In this document: piece after piece, positions 1 to 8,312 of the stretch
How the letters are laid out: each line of letters begins with the position of its first letter
Numbering within the stretch: position 1 is the stretch's first letter
Source of the DNA: Sphingobacterium populi
GTDB taxonomy: Bacteria; Bacteroidota; Bacteroidia; Sphingobacteriales; Sphingobacteriaceae
Direction: 5' to 3'
NCBI RefSeq assembly: GCF_001586775.1
Contig: NZ_LQXS01000004.1
Span: forward strand, 1 to 64,000
DNA: 64,000 bases
The notes under the pieces: model-generated
Database searches by the model: none
Told to the model about the DNA's origin: nothing
Seen by the model: only the letters and a program-made list of their open reading frames with translations
Made by a program: the position numbers and the translations under genes

Positions 1-153
1 ATCTTTCCTGTTTTAGCATAGCTAACTCGCTAAAAACGAGAACGATTTTTTTCAAGCCTCCAACTATATCTTTTGAAAAATTTCTATCAATGAAGGGTTT
101 TATAATAACGACCAATCCTCTCAGAAATTATATAAGCCATCCTATAATTTACA

Positions 154-161
154 TATATTTG
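154..161 (+). promoter_or_regulatory. -7 promoter element (TATATTTG)
   Basis: Exact match to the Bacteroidota TAnnTTTG box, 28 bases before the TRIC-type channel gene. No TTG is visible at the usual distance upstream. Bases 1-153 show no supportable gene. Confidence 0.6.
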
Positions 162-188
162 GATAAAGTTGGCTTCAAAGGCATTTAA

Positions 189-809
189 ATGAATATTATA
201 TACGGACTAGATTTGTTAGGCACGATGATGTTTGCCATATCGGGGGCAATGGCAGCCAACCGCAATAATGTAGATGTATTCGGCGCCGGATTCATGGGAT
301 TTGTGACTGCTATTGGCGGCGGATCTCTCCGCGACATCTTTTTAAATATCCGTCCGGTGTGGGTTGAAGATGGAAATTATATCATGGTAATCTCCCTGGG
401 TGTATTAATTTCGCTCACATTCAACAAACAATTATATGCGTTGGCTCGCACGCTCACTCTGTTTGATGCTATTGGTATAGGTTTTTTTACGGTTGTCGGC
501 GTAGAGAAATCGCTCATGTACGAAAGCAATGCTTTTGCGGCAATACTGCTAGGCATGTTTTCGGCCTCAATGGGCGGGGTAATCAGGGATGTGTTATTAA
601 ATCGTACGCCACTAATTTTACGTAAGGAAATTTATGCAACTGCTTGCATCGCTGGGGCGACACTCTTTGTTATTCTTGACAGTTTTGCTATCACCCCAGC
701 CATGAATGCTTTTGCCAGCGCTAGTTTGGTCTTTACTATTCGGATTATCTCAGTCCGCTACAACTGGTCGTTACCCGCCGTGAAGCAGATTTATCCAAAA
801 AAAACCTAA
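189..809 (+). CDS. Trimeric intracellular cation channel family protein (UPF0126/TRIC type)
   Basis: This is a 206-residue, highly hydrophobic inner-membrane protein with about seven predicted membrane segments. It consists of two similar halves, each with the glycine-rich signature of the family: GGGSLRD near residues 43-49 and a second copy, GGVIRDVLL, near residue 130. Bacterial TRIC homologues form trimeric K+-selective channels, and family members such as YicG/YadS are otherwise uncharacterised. Length is normal for the family. It stands alone, convergent with the peptide deformylase gene, with 17 bases between the stops. Family assignment is secure; the transported ion is inferred. Confidence 0.88.
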   Translation: MNIIYGLDLLGTMMFAISGAMAANRNNVDVFGAGFMGFVTAIGGGSLRDIFLNIRPVWVEDGNYIMVISLGVLISLTFNKQLYALARTLTLFDAIGIGFFTVVGVEKSLMYESNAFAAILLGMFSASMGGVIRDVLLNRTPLILRKEIYATACIAGATLFVILDSFAITPAMNAFASASLVFTIRIISVRYNWSLPAVKQIYPKKT

Positions 810-826
810 CCATAAGCGTCCGTTAC

Positions 827-1414
827 CTAACGTCTTTTCTTCTGCAGCGGAAAGCGCATTTTGTATGAAGTACGCACTTCACCCTTAGATATAGCGTCCA
901 ACTTCGATTTTAACATCGCTTTTTTTAATGGCTTCAATTTATCTAGAAACAATTTGCCTTCGATATGGTCGTATTCATGCTGCACTACTCGCGCTGCTAA
1001 GCCAGTAAGTTCCATCTCATATTCCTCGAAATTCTCATCTAGGTAATTTATGATGATGTTTTCTTTGCGCATCACTTCTTCATTAATATTCGGGATACTC
1101 AAGCATCCTTCGTTAAAACCCCATTCTTTGCCGCTTTGCTCGACCATAATCGGGTTGATAAACACATGTTTAAAATCTTTGGCCGTCGGGTCACCTTCGC
1201 CATCTTCATCGTCTTCACCAAATGGAGAAGCGTCTATAACAAACAGACGAATCGGCAAACCTACTTGCGGAGCCGCTAAACCTACGCCACTAGCAGCATA
1301 CATGGTTTCAAACATATCCTCAATCAACCCCTTCAGATTAGGATAATCCTCTTCTATCTCTTCTGCCTTTGTACGTAATACCGGATCTCCGTAAGCTACT
1401 ATAGGTAATTTCAT
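827..1414 (-). CDS. def: Peptide deformylase
   Basis: This zinc/iron hydrolase removes the formyl group from the N-terminal methionine of nascent proteins in the cytoplasm. The 195-residue protein carries all three family motifs: GVGLAAPQVG (residues 43-52), EGCLS with the metal-binding Cys104, and HEYDH with metal ligands His146 and His150 and catalytic Glu147. An acidic insert, DDEDGEGD, near residues 68-75 is a variable-loop feature. I start at the MKLPIVAYGD methionine because it matches the family N-terminus and lies 21 bases after a -7 box; a start six codons upstream (1432) is in frame but less likely. Confidence 0.97.
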   Translation of the reverse strand: MKLPIVAYGDPVLRTKAEEIEEDYPNLKGLIEDMFETMYAASGVGLAAPQVGLPIRLFVIDASPFGEDDEDGEGDPTAKDFKHVFINPIMVEQSGKEWGFNEGCLSIPNINEEVMRKENIIINYLDENFEEYEMELTGLAARVVQHEYDHIEGKLFLDKLKPLKKAMLKSKLDAISKGEVRTSYKMRFPLQKKRR

Positions 1415-1434
1415 GCTATTTCTTTTTTGCACCG

Positions 1435-1442
1435 CAAAGTTA
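1435..1442 (-). promoter_or_regulatory. -7 promoter element (TAACTTTG) of def
   Basis: Exact TAnnTTTG match on the minus strand. It predicts a leader of roughly 15 bases before the def start. Confidence 0.6.
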
Positions 1443-1576
1443 CCAATTATTCGGCAGTGTGCATATCTATAGGCGCAACAAGTCCAAGGTCAGTACAAAA
1501 ATGAGGCTGTGATGCCAAACATATTCTTTACAGTGCATGATGGAGTTTGCTTCAAATGGCCTGCGCAGAAAATTCG

Positions 1577-1584
1577 TATTTTTG
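1577..1584 (+). promoter_or_regulatory. -7 promoter element (TATTTTTG)
   Basis: Exact TAnnTTTG match ending only four bases before the ATG of the next gene, so the transcript would be essentially leaderless. This also argues against the longer start at 1547. Confidence 0.55.
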
Positions 1585-1588
1585 CCAC

Positions 1589-2356
1589 ATGAGCGCAATT
1601 TTAGACAGATTTACCACAGCACTTGGCGAGATCATGATGGAAGATATCCGTGTCGCCATGTTGGATCAAGCTGTAGTTGAGTTGTCATCTACTAACATGC
1701 CAATGCGCTTGTGGATTTACCCCGATCATGTCCACCATAGGATAACGCACAACGATGCGATCAAAACCATCCATCTTGATGCACACATAATAGCGCATGA
1801 TATGGCTAAGGTGCTGGCCCGAATTCGCACCATTGCAGGTTTTGGCCGCCGAATATATGCACGGCAAACTGTGGTAGCCAGAGTAGACAAGCGCATTACC
1901 ACGGCTTTTCTTACCGAGCATCACTTGCAAGCACCGATACCTGGCAAATACCGTTATGGCCTTTTTTTTCAAGGTGAATTGATTAGTATTGCCGTATTTA
2001 GCGGTGGGCGACGAATGCAGGAACAGGCAGAGGATTATCGTTCATTTGAGCTAATTCGTTTCTGCCACAAACGCGATTTTATCGCTGTTGGTGGTTTGTC
2101 TAAATTGATCGCTGCTTTTAGAAAAGACTTTAAACCAGGAGACCTGATGACCTATGTAGATCGGGACTGGTCGCTGGATTCTTCCTTACAACAAATTGGC
2201 TTCAGAGAAGAAGGCGTATTAGAACCACAATTTGTCGAGATCCCCGTACAGTCCACCAGCATGAGCTCGACTCTGGAAGAGCACGCTCTTTCGACAATCC
2301 GTAAGAAGAACAGCGGAAGCACAAAGTTGCTACTACGATTCGCCAGTTCGGTTTAG
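1589..2356 (+). CDS. Protein with a homing-endonuclease-associated (Hef/Mom-like) domain
   Basis: This 255-residue cytoplasmic protein is not a well-known family member. From about residue 110 to 215 it has a pattern I recognise from phage homing endonucleases and related host proteins: RYGLFFQGELISIAVFSG, then FELIRFCHKRDF, VGGLSKLIAAF, then TYVDRDWSLDSSLQQIGF. This arrangement resembles a GNAT-like fold of the Mom/Hef-associated type. The N-terminal half has no motif I recognise, and no HNH or GIY-YIG nuclease motif is visible. It follows def divergently and precedes an oxidoreductase gene in the same direction. The domain assignment is from memory of the motif; function is unknown. Confidence 0.7.
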   Translation: MSAILDRFTTALGEIMMEDIRVAMLDQAVVELSSTNMPMRLWIYPDHVHHRITHNDAIKTIHLDAHIIAHDMAKVLARIRTIAGFGRRIYARQTVVARVDKRITTAFLTEHHLQAPIPGKYRYGLFFQGELISIAVFSGGRRMQEQAEDYRSFELIRFCHKRDFIAVGGLSKLIAAFRKDFKPGDLMTYVDRDWSLDSSLQQIGFREEGVLEPQFVEIPVQSTSMSSTLEEHALSTIRKKNSGSTKLLLRFASSV

Positions 2357-2393
2357 TTTTCATTATATTTAGACCTCAAAAAAACAGAAAAAC

Positions 2394-3566
2394 ATGACTC
2401 GTAAACTACGCATGGGAATGGTTGGCGGTGGCCAAAATGCCTTTATCGGCGCGGTACATCGCATAGCAGCCTTTATGGACGGCAAGATTGATTTGGTTTG
2501 TGGAGCTTTTAGTTCGGATCCGCAACGGGCTGCCGAATCGGGAAAAGCACTTTTCTTACCACAAGACCGTGTCTACCCAGATTACAAAACCATGATCGAA
2601 CAGGAAGCAAAACTTCCAGAGGATGTGCGCATGGACTTTATTAGCATTGTGACGCCCAATTCAGTACATTTTGGCCCTGCTAAATTGGCAATGGAAAACG
2701 GATTTGATGTGGTGGTTGATAAGCCAATGACCGTATCTGTAGCCGAAGCCAAAGAATTGGAAGAAATCGTAGCACGCACAGGGCGAACTTTAGCTTTGAC
2801 ACACACTTACTCCGGTTATCCGATGGTAAAGCAAGCAAAAGCCATGGTCAAAGAAGGTCATTTCGGAAAAATCCGTAAGATCGTGGTCGAATATCCGCAA
2901 GGATGGTTAACTAGATTAACGGATAAAGAAAAAAACGGCGGAGCAGAGTGGCGCTCAGATCCAGCCAAATCAGGAAAATCCTTGGTTATGGGCGATATCG
3001 GCACACATGCTGCTCACTTAGCAGAATACATTTCGGGGTTAAAAATTACCGATTTATGTGCCGACCTCACTTCCTTTGTGGATGGGCGCAACATGGACGA
3101 TGACGGTTCAGTATTACTGCGCTTCACCGAAGGTGCAAAAGGCGTATTAATGGCGTCACAGATTTCTGCTGGCGAAGAGAACGCCGTACGCATTCGTATA
3201 TATGGCGAAAAAGGTGGGTTAGAATGGGCCAACGAAGATCCAAACAATCTCATCGTAAAAATGCTCGACCAACCGCGACAGCTCTACCGTACTGGCAATG
3301 CCTATACTGCTCCATATACATTAAGTTCGTTCGCAACTCACAATACGCGTATCCCTTCTGGCCACCCAGAAGGTTTGTTAGAAGCCTTCGCTAATATCTA
3401 TCGCAATTTTGCGGAAACAGTATCTGCCAAAAGAGAAGGGCAAACACCTTCAGCAGAAAGTTTAGATTTTCCAACAGTGGCAGATGGCGTTCGCGGCATG
3501 GCATTTATCGATACCGTGGTGCGTAGCCACGAGAGCCAAGAAAAATGGACTAAATTTGAACAATAA
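2394..3566 (+). CDS. Gfo/Idh/MocA family NAD(P)-dependent oxidoreductase
   Basis: This 390-residue enzyme has an N-terminal Rossmann dinucleotide-binding domain beginning GMVGGGQNAFIG (residues 8-19), the family lysine motif in VDKPMT (about residue 105), and a C-terminal sugar-binding alpha/beta domain with GDIGTHAAHLAEY. Family members oxidise or epimerise sugars, inositols and related polyols. There is no signal peptide, so it is cytoplasmic, unlike the many exported Bacteroidota relatives. It ends three bases before miaA, so the two are probably co-transcribed. The substrate cannot be read from the sequence. Confidence 0.92.
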   Translation: MTRKLRMGMVGGGQNAFIGAVHRIAAFMDGKIDLVCGAFSSDPQRAAESGKALFLPQDRVYPDYKTMIEQEAKLPEDVRMDFISIVTPNSVHFGPAKLAMENGFDVVVDKPMTVSVAEAKELEEIVARTGRTLALTHTYSGYPMVKQAKAMVKEGHFGKIRKIVVEYPQGWLTRLTDKEKNGGAEWRSDPAKSGKSLVMGDIGTHAAHLAEYISGLKITDLCADLTSFVDGRNMDDDGSVLLRFTEGAKGVLMASQISAGEENAVRIRIYGEKGGLEWANEDPNNLIVKMLDQPRQLYRTGNAYTAPYTLSSFATHNTRIPSGHPEGLLEAFANIYRNFAETVSAKREGQTPSAESLDFPTVADGVRGMAFIDTVVRSHESQEKWTKFEQ

Positions 3567-3569
3567 TAT

Positions 3570-4478
3570 ATGATCGGCAATCCGGACATAAAAGTGTTGA
3601 TAGATCAGGCGAAAGAAAATCTTTCGCCTGATTCATTATGCATCGTTCTAGGACCGACTGCGTCTGGCAAGACATCCTTGGCCGTAACTTTGGCAGCAGC
3701 GCTGAATGGCGAAATTATTTCAGCAGATTCTAGGCAGGTGTACCGGCAAATGGATATCGGGACTGGAAAAGATTTAAATAGCTACGGCACCGTACCTTAT
3801 CATTTGATCGATATCGCCGAACCTGGGGAAAGGTATCAGGTAGATCGTTTTAGGCAAGATTTCTTTGCAGCCTATGACGATATTATCTCCCGTGGCAAAC
3901 AACCTATTTTATGCGGTGGCACAGGATCATACATCCAATCGATCTTGCAGCAGTCGCGCTACGCGCAAATTCCCAAAAATGCTGTGTTACAAGCCAAACT
4001 CGCTCTGCGCAGTAAAGAACAATTGATCGCAGACATCCAACAGCAAGGCATCCCCGAAGATTATAAGATCGACTTTCATAACCACAAACGTTTGGTGCGG
4101 GCACTCGAGATCATCTTATATTTACAACAGCACAATCCTATTCTACCACCTCAGCGGGTTATTCACCACTATTATGCAATCGGATTGAATCCGCCGCTTG
4201 TACAAAGGCGCGAAGCTATACATCGGCGATTGGTACAACGTTTTGAGGAAGGGTTGATCGCGGAAGTGAAAAACTTATTGCAGGCCGGACTTAGCCATCA
4301 AGACTTGGATTACTACGGCCTGGAATATCGATATGTGAGTATGCACCTGCGAGAAATCCTGTCGTACGAAGCTTTGGTAGAGAAATTGACGACCGAAATA
4401 CAGCGTTATGCCAAACGCCAGATGACGTATTTCCGGAAAATGCAGAAAGACGGCATTAACATTTATTGGGTTTCTTGA
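3570..4478 (+). CDS. miaA: tRNA dimethylallyltransferase
   Basis: MiaA transfers the dimethylallyl group of DMAPP to N6 of adenosine 37 in tRNAs reading UNN codons. The 302-residue protein has the P-loop GPTASGKT (residues 28-35), the DSRQVYRQMDIGTGKD motif and a C-terminal region with QRYAKRQMTYFRK, all characteristic. Length is normal. The product is the substrate for MiaB and then MiaE, and a miaE gene is present at 41664. It is closely coupled to the upstream oxidoreductase gene. Confidence 0.96.
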   Translation: MIGNPDIKVLIDQAKENLSPDSLCIVLGPTASGKTSLAVTLAAALNGEIISADSRQVYRQMDIGTGKDLNSYGTVPYHLIDIAEPGERYQVDRFRQDFFAAYDDIISRGKQPILCGGTGSYIQSILQQSRYAQIPKNAVLQAKLALRSKEQLIADIQQQGIPEDYKIDFHNHKRLVRALEIILYLQQHNPILPPQRVIHHYYAIGLNPPLVQRREAIHRRLVQRFEEGLIAEVKNLLQAGLSHQDLDYYGLEYRYVSMHLREILSYEALVEKLTTEIQRYAKRQMTYFRKMQKDGINIYWVS

Positions 4479-4532
4479 TTATAAATCATCCATTCTTCAA
4501 AGAAAGGAAAAATAATAGCAATGTCAATTTTA

Positions 4533-4557
4533 CACAATTATATTGTGCACAATATAA
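4533..4557. promoter_or_regulatory. OhrR-type operator (three CACAAT/ATTGTG half-sites)
   Basis: Three half-sites lie in tandem: CACAAT, a TAT spacer, ATTGTG, and directly abutting CACAAT. The last two form a 20-base perfect palindrome (4538-4557). The site begins upstream of, and overlaps, the TTG at 4543-4545 that fits as a -33 element for the ohrR promoter. Its location directly before ohrR-ohr makes autoregulation by OhrR the natural reading. Confidence 0.8.
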
Positions 4558-4572
4558 ATACCCATACCTTCG
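4543..4572 (+). promoter_or_regulatory. Promoter of the ohrR-ohr operon
   Basis: A TTG at 4543-4545 is followed after 19 bases by TACCTTCG (4565-4572), a seven-of-eight match to TAnnTTTG. The ohrR ATG follows seven bases later, so the mRNA would have almost no leader. Confidence 0.55.
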
Positions 4573-4579
4573 TGTTGTG

Positions 4580-5023
4580 ATGAACGTGGATAAAAATAAA
4601 AATTTGAAACTTGACAATCAGCTATGTTTTCCCATCTATGCTTTGGCGCGCGATATTATCGCCGCTTATCGACCACTGTTAGAGGCAATTGACTTAACCT
4701 ACCCACAATATTTGGCACTGTTAGTGTTGTGGGAAAAACAAGAACAAAGTGTTTCGCAGTTGGGTGAGCACCTCGATCTTGATAGTGGCACGCTAACGCC
4801 ATTGTTGAAGAGATTGGAACAAAAAGGGCTGGTAAATAGACGGCGCAGCGGGCGCGACGAACGAATCGTACTGGTTTCACTTACGGAAGCTGGCACTTCG
4901 TTACAAAGTAAAGCCGCCAACATTCCAGCCACCTTATTAAAGTCAATGCCGGTAACGGCAGAAGAGTTGGAAACACTACAACGTATAATTTGTAAAATTC
5001 GTAAAAACATTCATAAAACGTAA
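4580..5023 (+). CDS. ohrR: Organic-hydroperoxide-sensing MarR-family repressor OhrR
   Basis: This 147-residue winged-helix MarR-family repressor closely resembles Bacillus OhrR, including LDNQLCFPIYA with the peroxide-sensing Cys16, the TYPQYLALLVLWE helix and LDSGTLTPLLKRLEQKGL of the recognition region. A second cysteine near the C-terminus (Cys138) could make it a two-Cys type sensor as in Xanthomonas. OhrR is oxidised by organic hydroperoxides and releases its operator. I chose the ATG at 4580 rather than the in-frame start at 4466, because the longer form would overlap miaA and include the operator. ohr follows after four bases. Confidence 0.93.
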   Translation: MNVDKNKNLKLDNQLCFPIYALARDIIAAYRPLLEAIDLTYPQYLALLVLWEKQEQSVSQLGEHLDLDSGTLTPLLKRLEQKGLVNRRRSGRDERIVLVSLTEAGTSLQSKAANIPATLLKSMPVTAEELETLQRIICKIRKNIHKT

Positions 5024-5027
5024 AACG

Positions 5028-5450
5028 ATGAAAGAACTGTATCGCATAGGTGCAACCGCTACTGGAGGTAGAGACGGGCACGTAAAAAGTGAAAATGGCG
5101 TCTTAGATATTGATGTGAGAATGCCCAAGGGATTAGGTGGAAAGAATGATGAGTATGCCAATCCCGAAATGTTGTTTGCAGCGGGTTATGCCGCTTGCTT
5201 TGATAGCGCCTTGACGCTGGTGATCAAAAAAGAGAAGTCATCTGCTGGCGAAACTTCCGTAAAGGCTATAGTGGGTATCGGACAAATAGATGGTGGTGGT
5301 TTTGCGCTATCGGCAGAATTACAAGTAAATGTTCCCGGCGTATCGCAAGAAGAGGCACAATCGCTCGTAGAAAAAGCACACCAGATATGCCCTTACTCTA
5401 ATGCGACGCGTGATAATATCGAAGTGAAGCTCACCGTTACCAATAACTAG
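5028..5450 (+). CDS. ohr: Organic hydroperoxide resistance protein Ohr
   Basis: Ohr is a thiol-dependent peroxidase that reduces lipid and other organic hydroperoxides, using a lipoyl-type reductant. The 140-residue protein has both active-site cysteines of the OsmC/Ohr family: Cys57 in YAACFDSAL and Cys121 in HQICPYSNATR. Length is typical. It sits directly behind ohrR in the same operon and ahead of a DUF1304 gene, and should be induced when OhrR is oxidised. Confidence 0.96.
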   Translation: MKELYRIGATATGGRDGHVKSENGVLDIDVRMPKGLGGKNDEYANPEMLFAAGYAACFDSALTLVIKKEKSSAGETSVKAIVGIGQIDGGGFALSAELQVNVPGVSQEEAQSLVEKAHQICPYSNATRDNIEVKLTVTNN

Positions 5451-5463
5451 ATCGCATACAGCT

Positions 5464-5841
5464 ATGCAAACCATCGCGAGTATATTGACGGCTATAGTAG
5501 CAATCGAGCATATTTACATCATGTGGATGGAGATGTTTGCTTGGGAGACCGTAGGTAAAAAAACATTTGGAAAATCGCTACGAGCAGAGCTATTCAAACC
5601 CACCAAAGGCCTAGCAGCGAATCAAGGTTTGTACAATGGTTTTTTGGCTGCTGGTTTAGCGTGGAGCTTTTTGATATCCGACCCGGCATGGTCGTTCAAT
5701 GTAAGATTGTTCTTTCTTGCCTGTGTCATTATCGCTGCTCTATATGGAGCAGCCACAGCATCCAAAAGTATACTTATAAAGCAAGGCCTACCAGCAATTT
5801 TGGCATTGGCTTCGGTACTTGCCTCCCACTTTCTGTTTTAA
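5464..5841 (+). CDS. DUF1304 family membrane protein
   Basis: This 125-residue hydrophobic protein has about four membrane segments and the DUF1304 start, with IEHIYIMWMEMFAW (residues about 16-29) and ANQGLYNGFLAAGLAW in the middle. The function of the family is unknown. It follows ohr after 13 bases and therefore most likely belongs to the OhrR regulon. Confidence 0.85.
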   Translation: MQTIASILTAIVAIEHIYIMWMEMFAWETVGKKTFGKSLRAELFKPTKGLAANQGLYNGFLAAGLAWSFLISDPAWSFNVRLFFLACVIIAALYGAATASKSILIKQGLPAILALASVLASHFLF

Positions 5842-5899
5842 CTTAATAAACCGTGTACATAAAGTACCTGTATAGTAATACCCTGATAAATTAATAAAA

Positions 5900-6532
5900 A
5901 TGTCATTAATAGAAGATTTAAACTGGCGACATGCCTGCAAAGCATACGACCCTACCAAAAAAGTAAGTCAAGAAGATTTAGATAAAATCTTAGAAGCCGC
6001 TAGGTTGGCTCCTACATCATCTGGCTTACAGCCTTTCAAAGTCATCGTACTAAAAGATTCGGAACTTCGCGATCAGATCGCGCCTACCGCTTTGAATGCC
6101 GATTGCGTACGTGAGTGCTCGCACATATTGGTATTTGCAGCATGGGACAGATACACTGCAGAACGAATTGACACCATGTACGATCTTACCACGGATATGC
6201 GCGATCTTCCTCGCGGTCGATTTGTAAATTATACCGACAAACTGAAAGAGATGTATTTGGACGAGGCGGCAGATGCTAACTTTGCACATATCGCACGACA
6301 AACCTACATTGCTCTGGGTTTAGCGTTGGCACAAGCAGCAGAATTAAAGATCGATAGCACACCTGCAGAAGGTTTTGACAATGCCGCTGTAGATCGCGTG
6401 TTGGGGTTGCAGGAGCTCGGCTTGAAAAGTGTGAGCCTAATGTATATTGGCTACGCAGATAAAGAGCGCGACTGGCTAGCACCGATGAAAAAGGTAAGAC
6501 AGCCTCTGGCAGAGTTCGCCATAGAGATGTAA
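5900..6532 (+). CDS. Nitroreductase family NAD(P)H-dependent oxidoreductase
   Basis: This 210-residue flavin (FMN) enzyme of the NfsB/YdgI type is recognised by the N-terminal RHACKAYDPTKKVSQEDL, the FMN-phosphate region LAPTSSGLQPFKVIV and the C-terminal LGLQELGLKSVSLMYIGY. Such enzymes reduce nitro compounds and quinones. It lies in the same direction as the ohr operon but 58 bases behind DUF1304, with its own AT-rich leader, so it may be separately controlled. A strong hairpin terminator follows. Confidence 0.92.
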   Translation: MSLIEDLNWRHACKAYDPTKKVSQEDLDKILEAARLAPTSSGLQPFKVIVLKDSELRDQIAPTALNADCVRECSHILVFAAWDRYTAERIDTMYDLTTDMRDLPRGRFVNYTDKLKEMYLDEAADANFAHIARQTYIALGLALAQAAELKIDSTPAEGFDNAAVDRVLGLQELGLKSVSLMYIGYADKERDWLAPMKKVRQPLAEFAIEM

Positions 6533-6540
6533 ACAACAAA

Positions 6541-6573
6541 AAAGGTCGCTATCCTATTCGGATAGCGACCTTT
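6541..6573. terminator. Bidirectional intrinsic terminator
   Basis: A 14-base perfect stem, AAAGGTCGCTATCC paired with its complement around a five-base loop, lies between the convergent nitroreductase and RNase genes. The A and T ends of the stem supply a short U-run in either direction. Confidence 0.85.
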
Positions 6574-6590
6574 CTGTAATGTCTTGATGA

Positions 6591-8144
6591 CTACAATTTG
6601 ATTTCCTCTTCTTTTGAGTTGAAGAAATGAAATTCAGTCAAATAATAGGAAGCTACGGGTTTAACTTTAATCCATTTACCGTACTTCAACAACCATTTTA
6701 CACGCCTAGAGATCCAACCTTTTTTGATGTATGCATCAATGTATGGGTGCACAAAAAGCGTAATGCTTTTCTCGTTTTGTTCTTGCAGGATGAAACTCAA
6801 ATTACTTTCAATATCATCGAGCAGCACAATACTGGAACGGATTTCTCCGGTACCATCGCAAGCCGGGCATTTCTCATTGGTTACTACGCTCATTTCTGGA
6901 CGCACCCGCTGTCGGGTGATTTGTACCAAACCAAATTTGCTCGGAGGCAGGATGGTATGTCTAGCACGATCGCCGGCCATACATTCCTTTAGGAATCCGT
7001 AAAGATCCTTGCGATTAGTCGCCTTGTGCATATCGATAAAATCGATCACCACAATACCGCCCATATCACGCAAGCGCAGCTGCCGAGCAATCTCTTTGGC
7101 TGCTTCCTTGTTTACGAGGAGTGCATTATCTTCTTGGTTCTCTTTGCTGGCAATGCGGTTTCCACTGTTTACATCAATCACGTGCAACGCTTCAGTATGC
7201 TCAATCACGAGATAAGCGCCACCGTGTAGGTTTACCGTTCTACCAAAAGATGCTTTGATCTGCTTCTCTACACCATAGTGCTCAAAGATCGGTTCTTTAT
7301 GTTTATAGAACTTTACGATCCGCTCTAGATCTGGAGAGATCTCCTGTACGTAGGATTTCACCTCGTCATAAATTCCAGAATCACTGACGTAAATGTGACT
7401 GAACTCATCGGTCAATATATCCCGGAGAATGGTGGAGGCGCGATCCATTTCGCCCAACACTTTCTGTGCAGGCTCTACATCTTTCAGGCGCTTGGTAAAC
7501 CGTTCCCATTTAGAAATCAAATCCTGTAGATCTTTCTGTAGCTCTTCCACACCTTTCCCTTCGGAAACGGTACGGACGATAACACCAAAATTTGGCGGTT
7601 TAATGCTTTCGACAATCTTCTTTAGGCGGTTGCGCTCGGCGTTACCTTTGATTCGCTTGGAGATGGAAACAGAACTGGAGAAAGGGACAAGGACGGCAAA
7701 ACGGCCGGCGATAGATAAATCCGAACTTAGGCGAGGGCCTTTAGTCGAAATAGGTTCTTTGGCTATCTGCACAGGAATGAGTGTATTCTTGGACAATACG
7801 TCCGAGATCTTTCCTGCCTTATCGATATCTTTCTCGAGTTTTAAACTACTGAGCAGTTTCTCTTGATAACTGCCGTTCTTTACTATTCGGGAAAGCTTAA
7901 GTAGTGACTGTACTTGAGGGCCTAGGTCTAAATAATGCAGGAACGCGTCTTTCTCGTATCCAACGTCTACGAATGCCGCGTTAAGGCCTGGCATAATCTT
8001 TTTGATACGACCGAGATAAATATCCCCTACCGCATAATGGTTATCCACTTTTTCGGTATTCAGTTCTACCAACTGCTTGTCTTGTAGTAAAGCAATAGTC
8101 ACCCCCTTTTCGGGAGTTGAATCGATGATTAATTCCTTTACCAA
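6591..8144 (-). CDS. rng: Ribonuclease E/G family protein
   Basis: This 517-residue endoribonuclease has an N-terminal S1-like RNA-binding region (VGDIYLGRIKKIMPGLNAAFVDVG). Its RNase H-like catalytic core has the metal-binding aspartates in ALHVIDVNSGN and GGIVVIDFIDM, and there is a zinc-link motif, CPACDGTG, near residue 430. Length fits the short RNase G-like form, without the E. coli RNase E scaffold tail. It acts on mRNA and rRNA precursors. It lies downstream of HU, a TPR protein and a tiny basic protein on the same strand, but a terminator at 8221-8268 separates it, so it probably has its own promoter. Confidence 0.93.
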   Translation of the reverse strand: MVKELIIDSTPEKGVTIALLQDKQLVELNTEKVDNHYAVGDIYLGRIKKIMPGLNAAFVDVGYEKDAFLHYLDLGPQVQSLLKLSRIVKNGSYQEKLLSSLKLEKDIDKAGKISDVLSKNTLIPVQIAKEPISTKGPRLSSDLSIAGRFAVLVPFSSSVSISKRIKGNAERNRLKKIVESIKPPNFGVIVRTVSEGKGVEELQKDLQDLISKWERFTKRLKDVEPAQKVLGEMDRASTILRDILTDEFSHIYVSDSGIYDEVKSYVQEISPDLERIVKFYKHKEPIFEHYGVEKQIKASFGRTVNLHGGAYLVIEHTEALHVIDVNSGNRIASKENQEDNALLVNKEAAKEIARQLRLRDMGGIVVIDFIDMHKATNRKDLYGFLKECMAGDRARHTILPPSKFGLVQITRQRVRPEMSVVTNEKCPACDGTGEIRSSIVLLDDIESNLSFILQEQNEKSITLFVHPYIDAYIKKGWISRRVKWLLKYGKWIKVKPVASYYLTEFHFFNSKEEEIKL

Positions 8145-8220
8145 CAGCTATTTCAATTATGGACAGATACAGACTCGCTCTGTATCCTTTTGGTGTCCAA
8201 TAAAACAAAATTGTTTAATT

Positions 8221-8268
8221 AAAAACGGACAATTCTCTCGCCACATATTGTAGTAAGAGAATTGTTCG
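8221..8268 (-). terminator. Intrinsic terminator behind the COX24-like gene
   Basis: On the minus strand a ten-base perfect stem (ACAATTCTCT at 8229-8238 with its complement at 8256-8265, 17-base loop) is followed three bases later by a T5 run. It lies between the small basic protein and the RNase gene. Confidence 0.7.
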
Positions 8269-8312
8269 ATGATGACCATAAATGTCTCCCTCTCTTGTAC
8301 AGAGGGTTTCAC

